Below, piece after piece: positions 41,888 to 51,537 of a stretch of DNA of 64,000 bases. A program made the position numbers and the translations under genes. This DNA comes from an uncultured Bacilli bacterium. Lineage in GTDB: Bacteria > Bacillota_I > Bacilli_A > RF39 > UBA660. A model generated the notes under the pieces. It worked only from the letters and a program-made list of their open reading frames with translations, did no database searches and was not told the origin of the DNA. Where the stretch lies: positions 129,001 through 193,000 of the forward strand of contig CAKORR010000002.1 of assembly GCA_934101595.1 (NCBI GenBank), in the 5' to 3' direction. Each line of letters begins with the position of its first letter. The stretch's first letter is position 1.

Positions 41888-42651
41888 TGAAAGTATGTGT
41901 TTTAGCGAGTGGATCAAAAGGGAATTCAACATTTGTTGAAAATGAAAATGTTAAGTTATTAGTTGATGCTGGTATGAATTGTAAATATATAACTGAAAGA
42001 TTGGCAGAAATAGGAGTAAATATTAAAGATATTAATTATGTTATTATAAGTCATATTCATGATGATCATATTTCTGCATTAAAAACATTATTAAATAAAA
42101 CAAAGGCAACGTTATTGATTACAAGACCCATGTATAATGAACTTGACTTGTTGAAAAACTATAACAATATAGAATTTTATGAAGATGATTTATACTTGGG
42201 AAACTTGAAAATAACTGCTTTAAAATCTTCACATGATTCAGTTGATTCAAGAAATTTTATCATTGACAATGGAATATCTTCAGTTGTATATATAACCGAT
42301 ACAGGGTATGTAAAAGCAAAATATTTTCCTAAATTAAAAAATAGAGATGTTTATTTAATGGAAAGTAATCATGATATTGAAATGTTAAATCATGGTCCAT
42401 ACCCTGCTTGGTTAAAAAAAAGAGTTTTAGGTGATTATGGTCATTTATCAAATAATGCCTCCAGTTTTTATTTAACGAAACTGATTGGAAATAAGACTAA
42501 AGAGGTAGTGCTAATGCACTTAAGTGAGACCAATAATACCAAAGATAAATCATTGGAAACTCTTAATAACACTTTCAAAGAGTATGATATTAAGTTTAAT
42601 AAGGTTATAGTAAGCAGCCAAAATGAAAAAACTGAGGTTATAAATTTATGA
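41887..42651 (+). CDS. walJ: Metallo-beta-lactamase-fold hydrolase, WalJ/YycJ
   Basis: 254 residues. The metal site HIHDDH (about 58-63) and LASGSKGNSTFVE (6-18) are typical of YycJ. WalJ coordinates cell division with replication in Bacillus and may be an exonuclease. The ATG overlaps the peptidase stop by one base and its end overlaps rlmH by four. The WalRK two-component genes themselves are not here. Confidence 0.9.
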   Translation: MKVCVLASGSKGNSTFVENENVKLLVDAGMNCKYITERLAEIGVNIKDINYVIISHIHDDHISALKTLLNKTKATLLITRPMYNELDLLKNYNNIEFYEDDLYLGNLKITALKSSHDSVDSRNFIIDNGISSVVYITDTGYVKAKYFPKLKNRDVYLMESNHDIEMLNHGPYPAWLKKRVLGDYGHLSNNASSFYLTKLIGNKTKEVVLMHLSETNNTKDKSLETLNNTFKEYDIKFNKVIVSSQNEKTEVINL

Positions 42652-43085
42652 TAAAAATTTTGTGCGTTGGTAAAATAAAAGAAGCTTATCTTTCTAACTT
42701 AATTGAAGATTATAAAAGAAGAATAAGTAAATATCACAAAATCGAAATTGTTGAGATTAAAGATAATGAAAACCATGAGAAAGAATTAGATGATTTGAAA
42801 AAAAGAATTAATTATAGTGATTTTAATATAGCTCTAGATCTTAAAGGAACGGATATAGATAGTGTTGATTTTTCGAATTTAATTGAAAATACATTTAGTA
42901 TAAATAGTAACATTACGTTTATTATTGGTGGTTCACTTGGGTTAGATGATGAAATTAGAAAAAGAGTTAATAAGGTTATAAGATTTTCTTTGTTAACATT
43001 TCCTCATGGCCTTTTTAGAGGAATATTACTCGAACAAATATATCGATCTTTTAAGATAATGAATAATGAAAAATATCATAAATAA
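42648..43085 (+). CDS. rlmH: 23S rRNA (pseudouridine1915-N3)-methyltransferase
   Basis: 145 residues, slightly short. The SPOUT-fold signatures are FIIGGSLGLDDEIRKR (about 92-107) and RGILLEQIYRSFKIMNNEKYHK at the C-terminus. It methylates Psi1915 in helix 69 of 23S rRNA. The overlap with walJ (ATGA) and the neighbourhood match Bacillus. Confidence 0.94.
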   Translation: MIKILCVGKIKEAYLSNLIEDYKRRISKYHKIEIVEIKDNENHEKELDDLKKRINYSDFNIALDLKGTDIDSVDFSNLIENTFSINSNITFIIGGSLGLDDEIRKRVNKVIRFSLLTFPHGLFRGILLEQIYRSFKIMNNEKYHK

Positions 43086-43105
43086 ATTGTGAAGGCGGTG
43101 TACAC

Positions 43106-43765
43106 ATGATAGGCAATGACTGGGATCAAGTTTTAGATGTTATATGGAAAAGTGATGGTTTCAAAAAATTTTATAGCATGATATTATCTCGTTATAAAAA
43201 AGAAACGGTGTTTCCTAAAGAAGAAGAAATATTTAATTCACTTAAACTAACACCATATAAAAACGTAAAAGCCGTTATTGTTGGCCAAGATCCATACCAT
43301 GGAGATGGGGAAGCTCATGGCCTTTCTTTTAGTGTGAAAAAAGGTGTTAGTATTCCACCATCATTAATTAATATCTTTAAAGAGCTAAAAAGTGATCTGT
43401 CTATTGAACCACCCCATGATGGTGATTTGACCAAATGGGCTAAAGAAGGAGTGCTTCTTTTAAATGCAGTTTTAACCGTAAAAAAAGATTGTGCTGCCAG
43501 CCACCAAAAATTGGGATGGGAATTGTTCACAGATTATGTTATAAAAACGTTAAATTTAAAAGATGAGCCAGTTGTTTTCATACTTTGGGGTAATTTTGCC
43601 AAACAAAAAAGAGCTTTGATTACTAATACGAAGCATCTAATTATTACAAGTGCTCATCCTTCACCTCTTTCGGCCTCTAGAGGATTCTTTGGAAGTAAGC
43701 CTTTTTCCAAAACTAATGAGTTTTTAGTGAAAAATCACATTAAACCTATTGATTGGTCATTATAA
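43106..43765 (+). CDS. ung: Uracil-DNA glycosylase
   Basis: 219 residues. The catalytic water-activating motif is GQDPYHGDGEAHGLSFSV (about 60-77, Asp62), the Leu loop is HPSPLSASRGFFG (about 186-198), and LLLNAVLTV is present. It removes uracil from DNA. GAAGGCGGTG precedes the ATG. The 3' end overlaps the convergent lemA gene by six bases. Confidence 0.96.
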   Translation: MIGNDWDQVLDVIWKSDGFKKFYSMILSRYKKETVFPKEEEIFNSLKLTPYKNVKAVIVGQDPYHGDGEAHGLSFSVKKGVSIPPSLINIFKELKSDLSIEPPHDGDLTKWAKEGVLLLNAVLTVKKDCAASHQKLGWELFTDYVIKTLNLKDEPVVFILWGNFAKQKRALITNTKHLIITSAHPSPLSASRGFFGSKPFSKTNEFLVKNHIKPIDWSL

Positions 43766-44305
43766 TTTAAAATCATCAATTATTTCATCTTCCATATTTT
43801 TTCCATCAAAATATGGTTTTGTTTTTATTTTATGAATTTTTGCTACTACAACAGATGGAAACTTACGAATAATTGCATTTGATTCTGTTGTATTTTTATT
43901 GTAATAAGTTTTAGCAGCACTTAGCTTTTCATCGATGTTTTTAATTTCATATAACATATCCTGTAAGTCATGGTTTTTTAAAAGAGCTTCATTATCGCTT
44001 ACTAAAGAGTTAATTATATTTACTGCTTCCACAAGTTTTCTATCTAATTCAAAATTTGAAATTTTCTTTTCTTTCAAATCAATAAATTCTTTTAAATAAT
44101 CTTTTTTACCTTTAATCTCTTTTTTTATTATTATATTAATTTTGCCTATTACATCATATTTTTGACGTAGGGATTCATCAGCGATATTTTCAGCTTGTTC
44201 AACTTTTGTTTTTAGAAATTGAAGTTTATTGTAAGAATTTATATAAATAATTCCCAAAACTCCTAATATGATAATTATTATCAAAAATATCGTAAGTCCC
44301 TGCAT
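43760..44305 (-). CDS. lemA: LemA-family protein
   Basis: 181 residues. One N-terminal membrane segment (4-22), then YNKLQFLKTKVEQAE, a helical core, and the C-terminal signature YYNKNTTESNAIIRKFPS (about 138-155) and PYFD. LemA proteins are membrane-bound helical bundles of unclear role. Convergent with ung, with overlapping ends. Found alone here, without the usual TPM-domain or M48 partner. Confidence 0.88.
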   Translation of the reverse strand: MQGLTIFLIIIIILGVLGIIYINSYNKLQFLKTKVEQAENIADESLRQKYDVIGKINIIIKKEIKGKKDYLKEFIDLKEKKISNFELDRKLVEAVNIINSLVSDNEALLKNHDLQDMLYEIKNIDEKLSAAKTYYNKNTTESNAIIRKFPSVVVAKIHKIKTKPYFDGKNMEDEIIDDFKL

Positions 44306-44409
44306 AATATCACCCTATTAACATTATATCATATTAATTATTTATTTTGACAAAAAAATTGCTAAAACGACGTGATGATGGTATAATAAGTCAATAAGGA
44401 GTGGTTTTT

Positions 44410-44961
44410 ATGAAAAAAGTTATTAGTTTTTTATTTGCAGTGTTGCTTTTATTCTCTTTTACAATTAATGTAGATGCCAAGAAAAAAACAAAGACAACCA
44501 AAAAAGAAACAGTTAGTTGTGCTAATAAAATTAATCTTCATCTTTTCTGGGGAAATGGATGTCCTCATTGTGAAGAAATGATGGAATATTTAGATGGTTT
44601 GAGTGACGACTATAAAGCTTGCTTTAATTTAGTTAAGCATGAAGTATGGTATGATAAAGCCGAAAAAGCATTAATGCAAAATGTTGCTACATATTTCAAT
44701 AAAAGTGTAAGCGGAGTTCCTTATTACGTAATAGGTGAAAAAAGTTATTCCGGATTTGCAACAAGTGGTGGAGATGAGTTAAAAGCTGCCATAGTTAAAG
44801 CTGCTAATGATGAAAATTATAAAGATGTTGTTACGGAACTAAGTAATTCTAATGATAAAGAAGATGACAAAACTGCTGATTCTGTTATCACAGTAATAAT
44901 AATTTTAGTTGCAATTGCTGGAGTAATTGTTCTTGCTAAAACATCAATGTCTAAAAAGTAA
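44410..44961 (+). CDS. Membrane-anchored extracytoplasmic thioredoxin-like protein
   Basis: 183 residues from ATG 44410, behind AAGGAG. A signal peptide (about 1-20, cut near VDA) leads to a Lys-rich spacer, a thioredoxin fold with CPHC (51-54, WGNGCPHCEEM) and the cis-Pro GVPYYVIGEKSYSG, then a charged linker and a C-terminal membrane segment (about 157-176). It is probably tethered outside and handles disulfides of exported proteins. The -10 is an extended TGGTATAAT at about 44379-44387. No CcdA or DsbD partner is nearby. Confidence 0.82.
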   Translation: MKKVISFLFAVLLLFSFTINVDAKKKTKTTKKETVSCANKINLHLFWGNGCPHCEEMMEYLDGLSDDYKACFNLVKHEVWYDKAEKALMQNVATYFNKSVSGVPYYVIGEKSYSGFATSGGDELKAAIVKAANDENYKDVVTELSNSNDKEDDKTADSVITVIIILVAIAGVIVLAKTSMSKK

Positions 44962-44990
44962 AAAGGTTATTTGAATTAACCTTTTTTTGT
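44958..44990 (+). terminator. Terminator after the thioredoxin-like gene
   Basis: AAAAAGGTTA (44960-44969) pairs with TAACCTTTTT (44977-44986), then T-rich. The next TATAAT (about 44994) is the likely -10 of the following gene. Confidence 0.8.
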
Positions 44991-45023
44991 GCTATAATAT
45001 TTTTATAATAAAGAGGGATGATT

Positions 45024-46646
45024 ATGAAAGTGTTAGATAGTGCATATAATGTTGCTCACAAATATGGTGTGTCTTTTTACGATTTTGGTCCCTTTTTAAG
45101 CTATGTTGATGGTAAAATTGGTATGGCTTTTAGTGTAAAAACAAAAAATGGCTTTTTAAATAGAATCTTTTTGAGTGATAATATAAATGATTTTGAAGAT
45201 TTCCTAAAAAAATATTTAAAGTATTCTAAGGGGTCTGATGATGCTTTATTAGATGATTATGAGATGTATTATCCTAAGCTTTTAACCAAAGAAGATTTAC
45301 AAGAATCCGTTAATCAAAAAAAAGAAGAAAAAGAACTAAATATTATTAAAATAGAGTTTATCAAAACTGCTGATTATCTAAATGATATTTATAAAGAGAG
45401 AATTAAAACAGTAGAAGAGTGGGAAAACTTAAAGTTAAAGGCCACTGAAAAGTTAAATGATTACAAGAAGCTTTTATATCAATTTTATAAAAAACCATTT
45501 GAGGCCGAAGCTATAAATAGAGATGATTTTTATGCGAAATATTTGAATCGCATAGATGATAATAAACGAGCTTATTCTACAGTTTTAAACAAGGTTACTA
45601 AAGCAAGTACTTTAAATGATGCATATCAAATTTGTGAAAGCGCTAAGAAGATGCTAAAAAGTTATTTGGCTGATGATGAATTCTTTCACAAGCAATATGA
45701 AGTATACCTATATAAAAACAAAATTGTCACTTTAGAGAAAATGGCTGATTTTATAAAAAATATTTTGGATACATCTAGTGATATATCAAATGAAAAGTTA
45801 AAAGAGGAATTGGATATTATTAAAAATTCGATGCCATTTAATAATTCGCCGTCAAAATATATCAGTGAATCAAAAAAAGAGTATGATGATATTTTTAAAA
45901 AGCTTGAGGATGTTAAGTATTATAATATTTATAATTATTTGATGGAAAAGAAATTTATCGTTATTCAGGATACAGATCAAACGGATACCTTCTTTAAAGT
46001 TAAGGAAGCTGTTACCAAGACAACAAACGATAATATAATTTTATTATTCTCTTCGTTAAGAGATATAATAATACATTTCTTTTTCTATAATGATTACGAT
46101 CAAAAAAATGCTAGTGTATGGAATGAGATATATAATGATTTTTTAGTGTCATATGATATGCCAGAAAACTATTTAATTAGAGATAAGTTCTTTAGTGAAA
46201 TATCTGTGGATAGTTTTGATAGTTTTATTACTTCTTTAAAAGCTATTTCAAATAAACTTAAATCGAATGTTACTGTGCTTAATAAACCCATAGATATCTA
46301 TTCCAATGATGTTGATAATAATTATATAGTCGGTTCTGAAAATCCTAATGTGTATAATTCTGAGCTTCTTTATGAAATCGAAGTAAATAAAATGATTAAA
46401 GCTTTCTATAACAAGAAAAAGTTATCAAAAGATATTTCCAATCGTTTTATTATTAGCATAGTTGATAACAATGAAATATTACTTTTCCCAAAAACCAAGG
46501 CTATTAAAACAAAAAATGTTAATGTAATAACTGATTACGAATTTGTATTTGATACTATGGAAATTGGTAAAGACAAGTTAAAAATAGTAACGGGTATAAA
46601 AAATGAAAGAAAAGTAAATATTATTAAATGTAATTTAAATTCGTAA
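45024..46646 (+). CDS. Unknown 540-residue soluble protein
   Basis: No signal peptide or membrane segment, and I know no family. Residues 1-65 look like a small alpha/beta domain (YNVAHKYGVSFYDFGPFLSYV). A long helical and coiled-coil-rich middle (about 85-270, many Lys and Glu) follows, and the last 75 residues are beta-rich (RFIISIVDNNEILLFP, EFVFDTMEIGKDKLKIVTG). The start is ATG 45024; AAAGAGGG fits it better than ATG 45018. It is a single-gene transcript between two terminators. Confidence 0.7.
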   Translation: MKVLDSAYNVAHKYGVSFYDFGPFLSYVDGKIGMAFSVKTKNGFLNRIFLSDNINDFEDFLKKYLKYSKGSDDALLDDYEMYYPKLLTKEDLQESVNQKKEEKELNIIKIEFIKTADYLNDIYKERIKTVEEWENLKLKATEKLNDYKKLLYQFYKKPFEAEAINRDDFYAKYLNRIDDNKRAYSTVLNKVTKASTLNDAYQICESAKKMLKSYLADDEFFHKQYEVYLYKNKIVTLEKMADFIKNILDTSSDISNEKLKEELDIIKNSMPFNNSPSKYISESKKEYDDIFKKLEDVKYYNIYNYLMEKKFIVIQDTDQTDTFFKVKEAVTKTTNDNIILLFSSLRDIIIHFFFYNDYDQKNASVWNEIYNDFLVSYDMPENYLIRDKFFSEISVDSFDSFITSLKAISNKLKSNVTVLNKPIDIYSNDVDNNYIVGSENPNVYNSELLYEIEVNKMIKAFYNKKKLSKDISNRFIISIVDNNEILLFPKTKAIKTKNVNVITDYEFVFDTMEIGKDKLKIVTGIKNERKVNIIKCNLNS

Positions 46647-46670
46647 AGTACACAATTGTGTACTTTTATC
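46645..46670 (+). terminator. Terminator before typA
   Basis: A palindrome with arms AAAGTACACAA/TTGTGTACTTT (46645-46666) follows the stop codon and is followed by TTATC. Confidence 0.7.
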
Positions 46671-46730
46671 TTGCTTATTTTTACCTTTTGTTGTATTCTT
46701 GTAAAAGTAAATGTTATTTGAGGTGATTAT

Positions 46731-48530
46731 ATGGATAAAATAATTAATATAGCCGTTGTAGCCCACGTTGATGCCGGCAAATCTACTTTAGTAGATGCAT
46801 TATTAAATCAATGTGGTGTTTTTGATGAACGTAAGGAACAAGTTGAGTGTGTCATGGATAGCAATGACCTTGAACGTGAAAGAGGTATTACTATTTATTC
46901 AAAAAACTGCGCAATAAGATATAAGGACTATAAAATTAATATTGTAGATACTCCAGGTCATGCCGATTTTTCAAGCGAGGTAGAAAGAGTTATCAAAACT
47001 GTTGATACTGTTGTATTATTAGTTGATTCTGCTGAGGGGCCAATGCCCCAAACTAGATTTGTTTTAAAGAAAGCCTTGGAACAACATTTGAATCCTATTT
47101 TATTTATAAACAAAATAGATAAAGCGGATGCTAGGATAAAAGAGGTTGTTGATATGACTTTTGATTTATTCTTAGACTTGGATGCCACGGATGAACAGCT
47201 TGATTTTCCAATTATTTATGGTGTTGCTAGAGATGGTATTTGTAAATATGATCCCAATGATGATAATAATGATATAACACCTCTTTTAGATACTATTATT
47301 AAACAGGTTAAACCATTTGCTGGTAATGAGAATGATCCACTTCAATTACAAATTTCAAATTTAGGTTATGATGATTACATCGGCAGATTAGGTATTGGAA
47401 GAGTTAATAAGGGAAAAATAAAATCTGGTGAAGCAGTAACACTTATTAACAACTCTGGTGAAAAGTCATCATTTAAAATAACTAAATTATTTGTCACAGA
47501 GGGGTTAAACCGTGTTGAAAAAAATGTAGCATATTATGGGGATATAGTTACAGTTGCGGGATGTAGTAATATTTCGATCGGAGATACTATTTGTGAATTG
47601 AACCATATTGATCCATTACCTCCGATTAAAATTGAGACACCAACTTTATCAATGAATTTTTTAGTTAATAACAGTCCTTTTGCAGGTAAGAGTGGTAAAT
47701 TTTTAACAACAAGACATTTAAGAGATCGCTTGTATAAGGAACTTGAAACTAATGTTGGATTGCAAGTTGAAGAATTAGAAAATAGCGATGGCTACAAAGT
47801 TAGTGGACGCGGAGAGTTACATTTATCAATTTTAATTGAAAATATGCGTAGAGAAGGATATGAACTATCTGTATCCAAACCTGAGGTATTAATAAAAGAG
47901 ATAGACGGTAAAAAATGTGAACCATTTGAAAAAGTTGTTGTTAACGTTCCGAATGAATATGCTGGCACGGTTATTAATGATTTACAAGAGCGTAAAGCAC
48001 AACTTGAACAAATTATTAATGATGATAAAAATACTCATCTTGAGTTTTCTGCTCCAACAAGAGGACTTATAGGCTATAGAAGTGCTTTTATCACAAATAC
48101 TAAGGGCGAAGGTATAATGATAAGAAGTTTTGATTCATTTAAACCTTATGTTGGAAATATTGTTCATCGTAAAAATGGTGTATTGGTATCCATGGAAAAT
48201 GGCGTTGCTTTAGGATATTCATTATGGAATCTTGAAGAGCGTGGAACTTTAATGATAGAGCCTGCTACACCTGTATATACGGGAATGATTATTGGTATTC
48301 ATAATCGTGATAATGATTTAGATGTTAATCCATGTAAAAATAAAAATTTAACTAATACTCGAAGCAGCGGTGCTGATGAAGCTATAAGTTTAACAAGACC
48401 TAAGACTTTGACTCTTGAAGAAGCTCTTGAATTTATTGCTGAAGATGAACTAGTCGAAGTTACTCCTGATAGTATAAGATTAAGAAAAAAAATTCTAGAT
48501 CCTAAAGATAGATTTAGAAGTAATAGATAA
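46731..48530 (+). CDS. typA: Ribosome-binding GTPase TypA/BipA
   Basis: 599 residues. G1 AHVDAGKST (11-19), G3 DTPGHADFSSEVERV and G4 NKIDKADAR are in place; the C-terminal domain unique to BipA includes RGLIGYRSAFITNTKGEG (about 444-461). TypA supports ribosome assembly and growth at low temperature. GAGGTGAT precedes the ATG. Confidence 0.96.
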   Translation: MDKIINIAVVAHVDAGKSTLVDALLNQCGVFDERKEQVECVMDSNDLERERGITIYSKNCAIRYKDYKINIVDTPGHADFSSEVERVIKTVDTVVLLVDSAEGPMPQTRFVLKKALEQHLNPILFINKIDKADARIKEVVDMTFDLFLDLDATDEQLDFPIIYGVARDGICKYDPNDDNNDITPLLDTIIKQVKPFAGNENDPLQLQISNLGYDDYIGRLGIGRVNKGKIKSGEAVTLINNSGEKSSFKITKLFVTEGLNRVEKNVAYYGDIVTVAGCSNISIGDTICELNHIDPLPPIKIETPTLSMNFLVNNSPFAGKSGKFLTTRHLRDRLYKELETNVGLQVEELENSDGYKVSGRGELHLSILIENMRREGYELSVSKPEVLIKEIDGKKCEPFEKVVVNVPNEYAGTVINDLQERKAQLEQIINDDKNTHLEFSAPTRGLIGYRSAFITNTKGEGIMIRSFDSFKPYVGNIVHRKNGVLVSMENGVALGYSLWNLEERGTLMIEPATPVYTGMIIGIHNRDNDLDVNPCKNKNLTNTRSSGADEAISLTRPKTLTLEEALEFIAEDELVEVTPDSIRLRKKILDPKDRFRSNR

Positions 48531-48559
48531 AAAAGAATCATTTGAAATGATTCTTTTTT
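48529..48559. terminator. Bidirectional terminator between typA and the wall-protein genes
   Basis: A 15-bp stem (48529-48543/48545-48559) with A/T flanks on both sides, beginning in the typA stop codon. Confidence 0.85.
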
Positions 48560-49922
48560 AATTATAAGTTATTGAACAATTATTAGGCGATGAGCAAGTA
48601 AGCATGTAAGTAGCATCTGCAAGAGTACTGCAGTTATCAGCTGTTAAGCTATATGTTATCAAGAATCCAACTGATCTTTTTCCATTATAAGTTACGCTTT
48701 TAACATTATAATATGAATTAACGGAACAGCCAGTACTTATTGAGTAATCAGACTTAAATCTTTTTGTTACACTATCTTGATATCTTTCAGCAATTGATAC
48801 TGCACTATCTTTATATGTGGATGAATTTGTTGGCATACAATCACTTTTTGACCCGCCGGCAAACGCGTAGTTATAAATACTTATACTTCCATAAAATTCT
48901 GAGTATTTTATACAAGAAGAGTTATTATTTTTAGGTGGCGTCACTGTGCTGTTTCCTGGATTGCCACTTGGATTATTTGGCGTTGGAATTTTTTCCCATT
49001 TTGCAGTAATGGTTATATTACTAGTTACAGGTTTATCAAATTTATATTCAGAGTTATTTAAATACCATCCCTTAAAATAGTATCCTGATTTTGTTGGAGC
49101 TTGTGGATAACTTGGTGTTCTGCCTTCTCTTACTTGTTCACTATTTACAGGACTTCCCCCGCCTGTATCATAATTAACAGTATAATAAACTATTTTTTTG
49201 ATTGTAAGAGTTGCCACTTTAGCTTCGGATTTATTACCACTTCTATCTTTGGCAATTAATTTAATATCATAGGTACCTGGTTCAGTGTACTTATCATAAC
49301 TGACTAGGCTAGTGTTTAAGTATTCATAAGTGCAATCTGTTTGACTATTGTCTGTACAACTATTTACGAAATCGTTTATATTGTAATGTTCATCCTCATA
49401 TATTTCGTGATTTTTAACTTCTAAAATAGGAGCTTCATCGTCAACCACATTTAGATTAACATTATATTTTTTATCGTATAATTCAATTGCCACATTATAT
49501 CTTCCTACTTCAGTGGCAATATAAGAGATACAATTAAAACTATTATCTTTTGCTTCATTAGGAGTATTGCTATTTCTAATTTCCTCGATTTTTTTCTTTT
49601 CTTCTTCACTGCAACTTGATAGATCTTCTTGAAGCTTAAAATCATCAGGGTATGTTATTTTTATGTCTGAAAGTTTAACGTTTTCGATGCTTTTAAAATA
49701 TTGAATACTATATGGTATTTTGCCAAATAGTTTAATATCAATATTTTCATAAACAATAGCATCCTTTTTTAAATTCTCGTTTTTATCAAATGATGTATAT
49801 TTTGTGATTAACATTGTTGCAACGACTAAAGTTATTAGTGTTAAGCATATTACAACAAGTATGGTTTTATTTTTTTTGACGTAGGTTGCGTTAAAAAAGA
49901 ACTTTTTTCCAAACTTTACCAT
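48558..49922 (-). CDS. Membrane-anchored extracellular protein with one InlB B-repeat-type domain
   Basis: 454 residues. A short cytoplasmic start (MVKFGKKFFFNATYVKKNK) is followed by one membrane segment (about 20-42). Outside lie an N-terminal region with Cys pairs, an Ig-like DUF5011-type domain (AKDRSGNKSEAK near 225-236), an InlB/Flg_new repeat (VNYDTGGGSPVNSEQV to TSNITITAKWEK, about 247-312), a Pro/Asn linker, and a Cys-containing C-terminal domain of about 115 residues. It is paralogous to the next gene. Role unknown, probably surface contact. Confidence 0.75.
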   Translation of the reverse strand: MVKFGKKFFFNATYVKKNKTILVVICLTLITLVVATMLITKYTSFDKNENLKKDAIVYENIDIKLFGKIPYSIQYFKSIENVKLSDIKITYPDDFKLQEDLSSCSEEEKKKIEEIRNSNTPNEAKDNSFNCISYIATEVGRYNVAIELYDKKYNVNLNVVDDEAPILEVKNHEIYEDEHYNINDFVNSCTDNSQTDCTYEYLNTSLVSYDKYTEPGTYDIKLIAKDRSGNKSEAKVATLTIKKIVYYTVNYDTGGGSPVNSEQVREGRTPSYPQAPTKSGYYFKGWYLNNSEYKFDKPVTSNITITAKWEKIPTPNNPSGNPGNSTVTPPKNNNSSCIKYSEFYGSISIYNYAFAGGSKSDCMPTNSSTYKDSAVSIAERYQDSVTKRFKSDYSISTGCSVNSYYNVKSVTYNGKRSVGFLITYSLTADNCSTLADATYMLTCSSPNNCSITYN

Positions 49923-49973
49923 ATTTCACCTCTATTACTATAGCAATATAATAACATATTTCTTAAATGATGT

Positions 49974-50003
49974 AAAAAAATCTTCCAGATTATTCTGGAA
50001 GAT
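49974..50003 (-). terminator. Terminator between the two paralogous wall-protein genes
   Basis: On the - strand ATCTTCCAGA/TCTGGAAGAT (49980-49989/49994-50003) is followed by seven T. The stem overlaps the stop codon of the upstream paralogue, so the two genes are separate transcripts or partly coupled. Confidence 0.8.
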
Positions 50004-51372
50004 TAATAGTATTTAATGTAAAGTGTCTTTTTCCACTCGTATCAATTCTATAACGAGCAACTTCGACATATTTATCATTAACTTTTTGTTGAACGTTTAC
50101 TTCGATTTGGTATCCAACAACACCAGTTCTGTTGTTGTTAGGTACTGGTAAGATTTCGTATCCAGGATCAGCATAGCTTCCACCTTTTAGGCTTGCAGCT
50201 AATTTTTTGAAGTCTGCATACATTATTGGTTCAGTTATTGAATTGTCTTTTAATTTTTGAGCATTACTTGGTGATACGGCACATGATGATTTACCATTTG
50301 CATAAACAGCAAGTAAATATTTTTTAGTATTATAGTTTTTATTACCAAATTGGCAACCACTATTACCAGAACCTTTGTTTCCAGGATTTCCGGGATTAAC
50401 AGGAGTTGTTTGATTTTTATTCCAATTAGCAACTAAAGTAATATTGCTTGTTACAGGAGTAGAGAAATCATATGTACTTCCATTTAGTGTCCACCCTGCA
50501 AATGTATATCCATTCTTAGTTGGATTAGAAGGTTTTGTTACAATTTTTCCTTCTTCTATATATTCACCATTTATTGCTGAGCCACCAGCAGTATCAAATG
50601 TTACAAGATATTTATTAGGGGCTTTTGGTGATATTGTTAAAGTTGCTGTTTCGGGCATTGATAAGTTTCCACTTGAATCAGCTGCGGCAACTTTTATGCT
50701 GTATGTTCCTTCTTCTGTCAATTTAGAGTAGTCAACAGCTTCAGAGTTGCTGTAATTGTTGTAGTAATAATCAAGTTTACAAGCTTCATCATAATTATCT
50801 GTACAACTTTCTACAAAATCATCTATTGTATAACTATCTCCTTTAGTAATAGCTACATCCTTAAGTTTTAATACTGGTGGAGTAGAATCAATGACATTTA
50901 ATTTAACACTATAATCCTTTTTATCATAAACAACTTTAATGTCATAATTTCCAATTTTTTTGGAAACTTTTGTGATACATTCGTAATCTTCAATTTTTCC
51001 TTCTTTGGTTCCATCTAGAATGCTATTAATTTCACCTAAAAGATCTTCTGGACATTTACTAGCATCTATATCAGTTTCAAAATTATCTGGATATATAATT
51101 TCAATTTTATTTAAATCGGTGTTTTCTAACTTTTCAAAATAGCTAGCTTTATCTGGTAAACCACTTTTTACTTCAGTTTTTATTTCTTGCCTTAAAATAA
51201 TATTGCTATTAACCTTGCCACTGCTGGGTTTCTTTTTCTTTGCGATTTTGCTCATTCCAAATATTAAACATATAATTAATACAACTACGCAGCTTCCTAT
51301 AATAATAAGTTTTCTTCTACTTTTTTTTACATAGGTTGCATCGAAGAAAAACTTTTTTCCGAATTTTACCAT
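49990..51372 (-). CDS. Membrane-anchored extracellular protein, paralogue with InlB B-repeat-type domain
   Basis: 460 residues from ATG 51372; AGGGAG stands 9 bases upstream and the paralogue starts at the same residue. The first 17 residues (MVKFGKKFFFDATYVKK) differ from the paralogue at one position, far closer than the rest. One membrane segment (about 22-44), a DUF5011-like domain (AAADSSGNLSMPETATLTI), an InlB repeat (VTFDTAGGSAINGEYI to SNITLVANWNK, about 260-325), a Pro/Gly linker and a C-terminal domain unlike the other copy. Confidence 0.75.
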   Translation of the reverse strand: MVKFGKKFFFDATYVKKSRRKLIIIGSCVVVLIICLIFGMSKIAKKKKPSSGKVNSNIILRQEIKTEVKSGLPDKASYFEKLENTDLNKIEIIYPDNFETDIDASKCPEDLLGEINSILDGTKEGKIEDYECITKVSKKIGNYDIKVVYDKKDYSVKLNVIDSTPPVLKLKDVAITKGDSYTIDDFVESCTDNYDEACKLDYYYNNYSNSEAVDYSKLTEEGTYSIKVAAADSSGNLSMPETATLTISPKAPNKYLVTFDTAGGSAINGEYIEEGKIVTKPSNPTKNGYTFAGWTLNGSTYDFSTPVTSNITLVANWNKNQTTPVNPGNPGNKGSGNSGCQFGNKNYNTKKYLLAVYANGKSSCAVSPSNAQKLKDNSITEPIMYADFKKLAASLKGGSYADPGYEILPVPNNNRTGVVGYQIEVNVQQKVNDKYVEVARYRIDTSGKRHFTLNTINLPE

Positions 51373-51473
51373 GCGTACCAACTCCCTAACTTTAATCAAC
51401 ATAATAATAACATATTTTTATATAAAATCAAAAGAATTTAGTGCGGCTTTTTACGATTTTTTACTACATTTGC

Positions 51474-51502
51474 TTGTTTTTATCATAAATATGTGATATT
51501 AT
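51474..51502 (+). promoter_or_regulatory. Promoter of rplK-rplA
   Basis: TTGTTT (51474-51479), 17 bases, then TATTAT (51497-51502). A 95-base leader follows. Confidence 0.55.
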
Positions 51503-51537
51503 CTATATCGTGGTTATATATTGTTATAACTAGTTAT

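Noticed and set aside
44347..44387. TTGACA and TATAAT as the promoter of the thioredoxin-like gene
   Set aside because: The spacer is 29 bases, far too long. The TGG directly before TATAAT makes an extended -10 promoter more likely.
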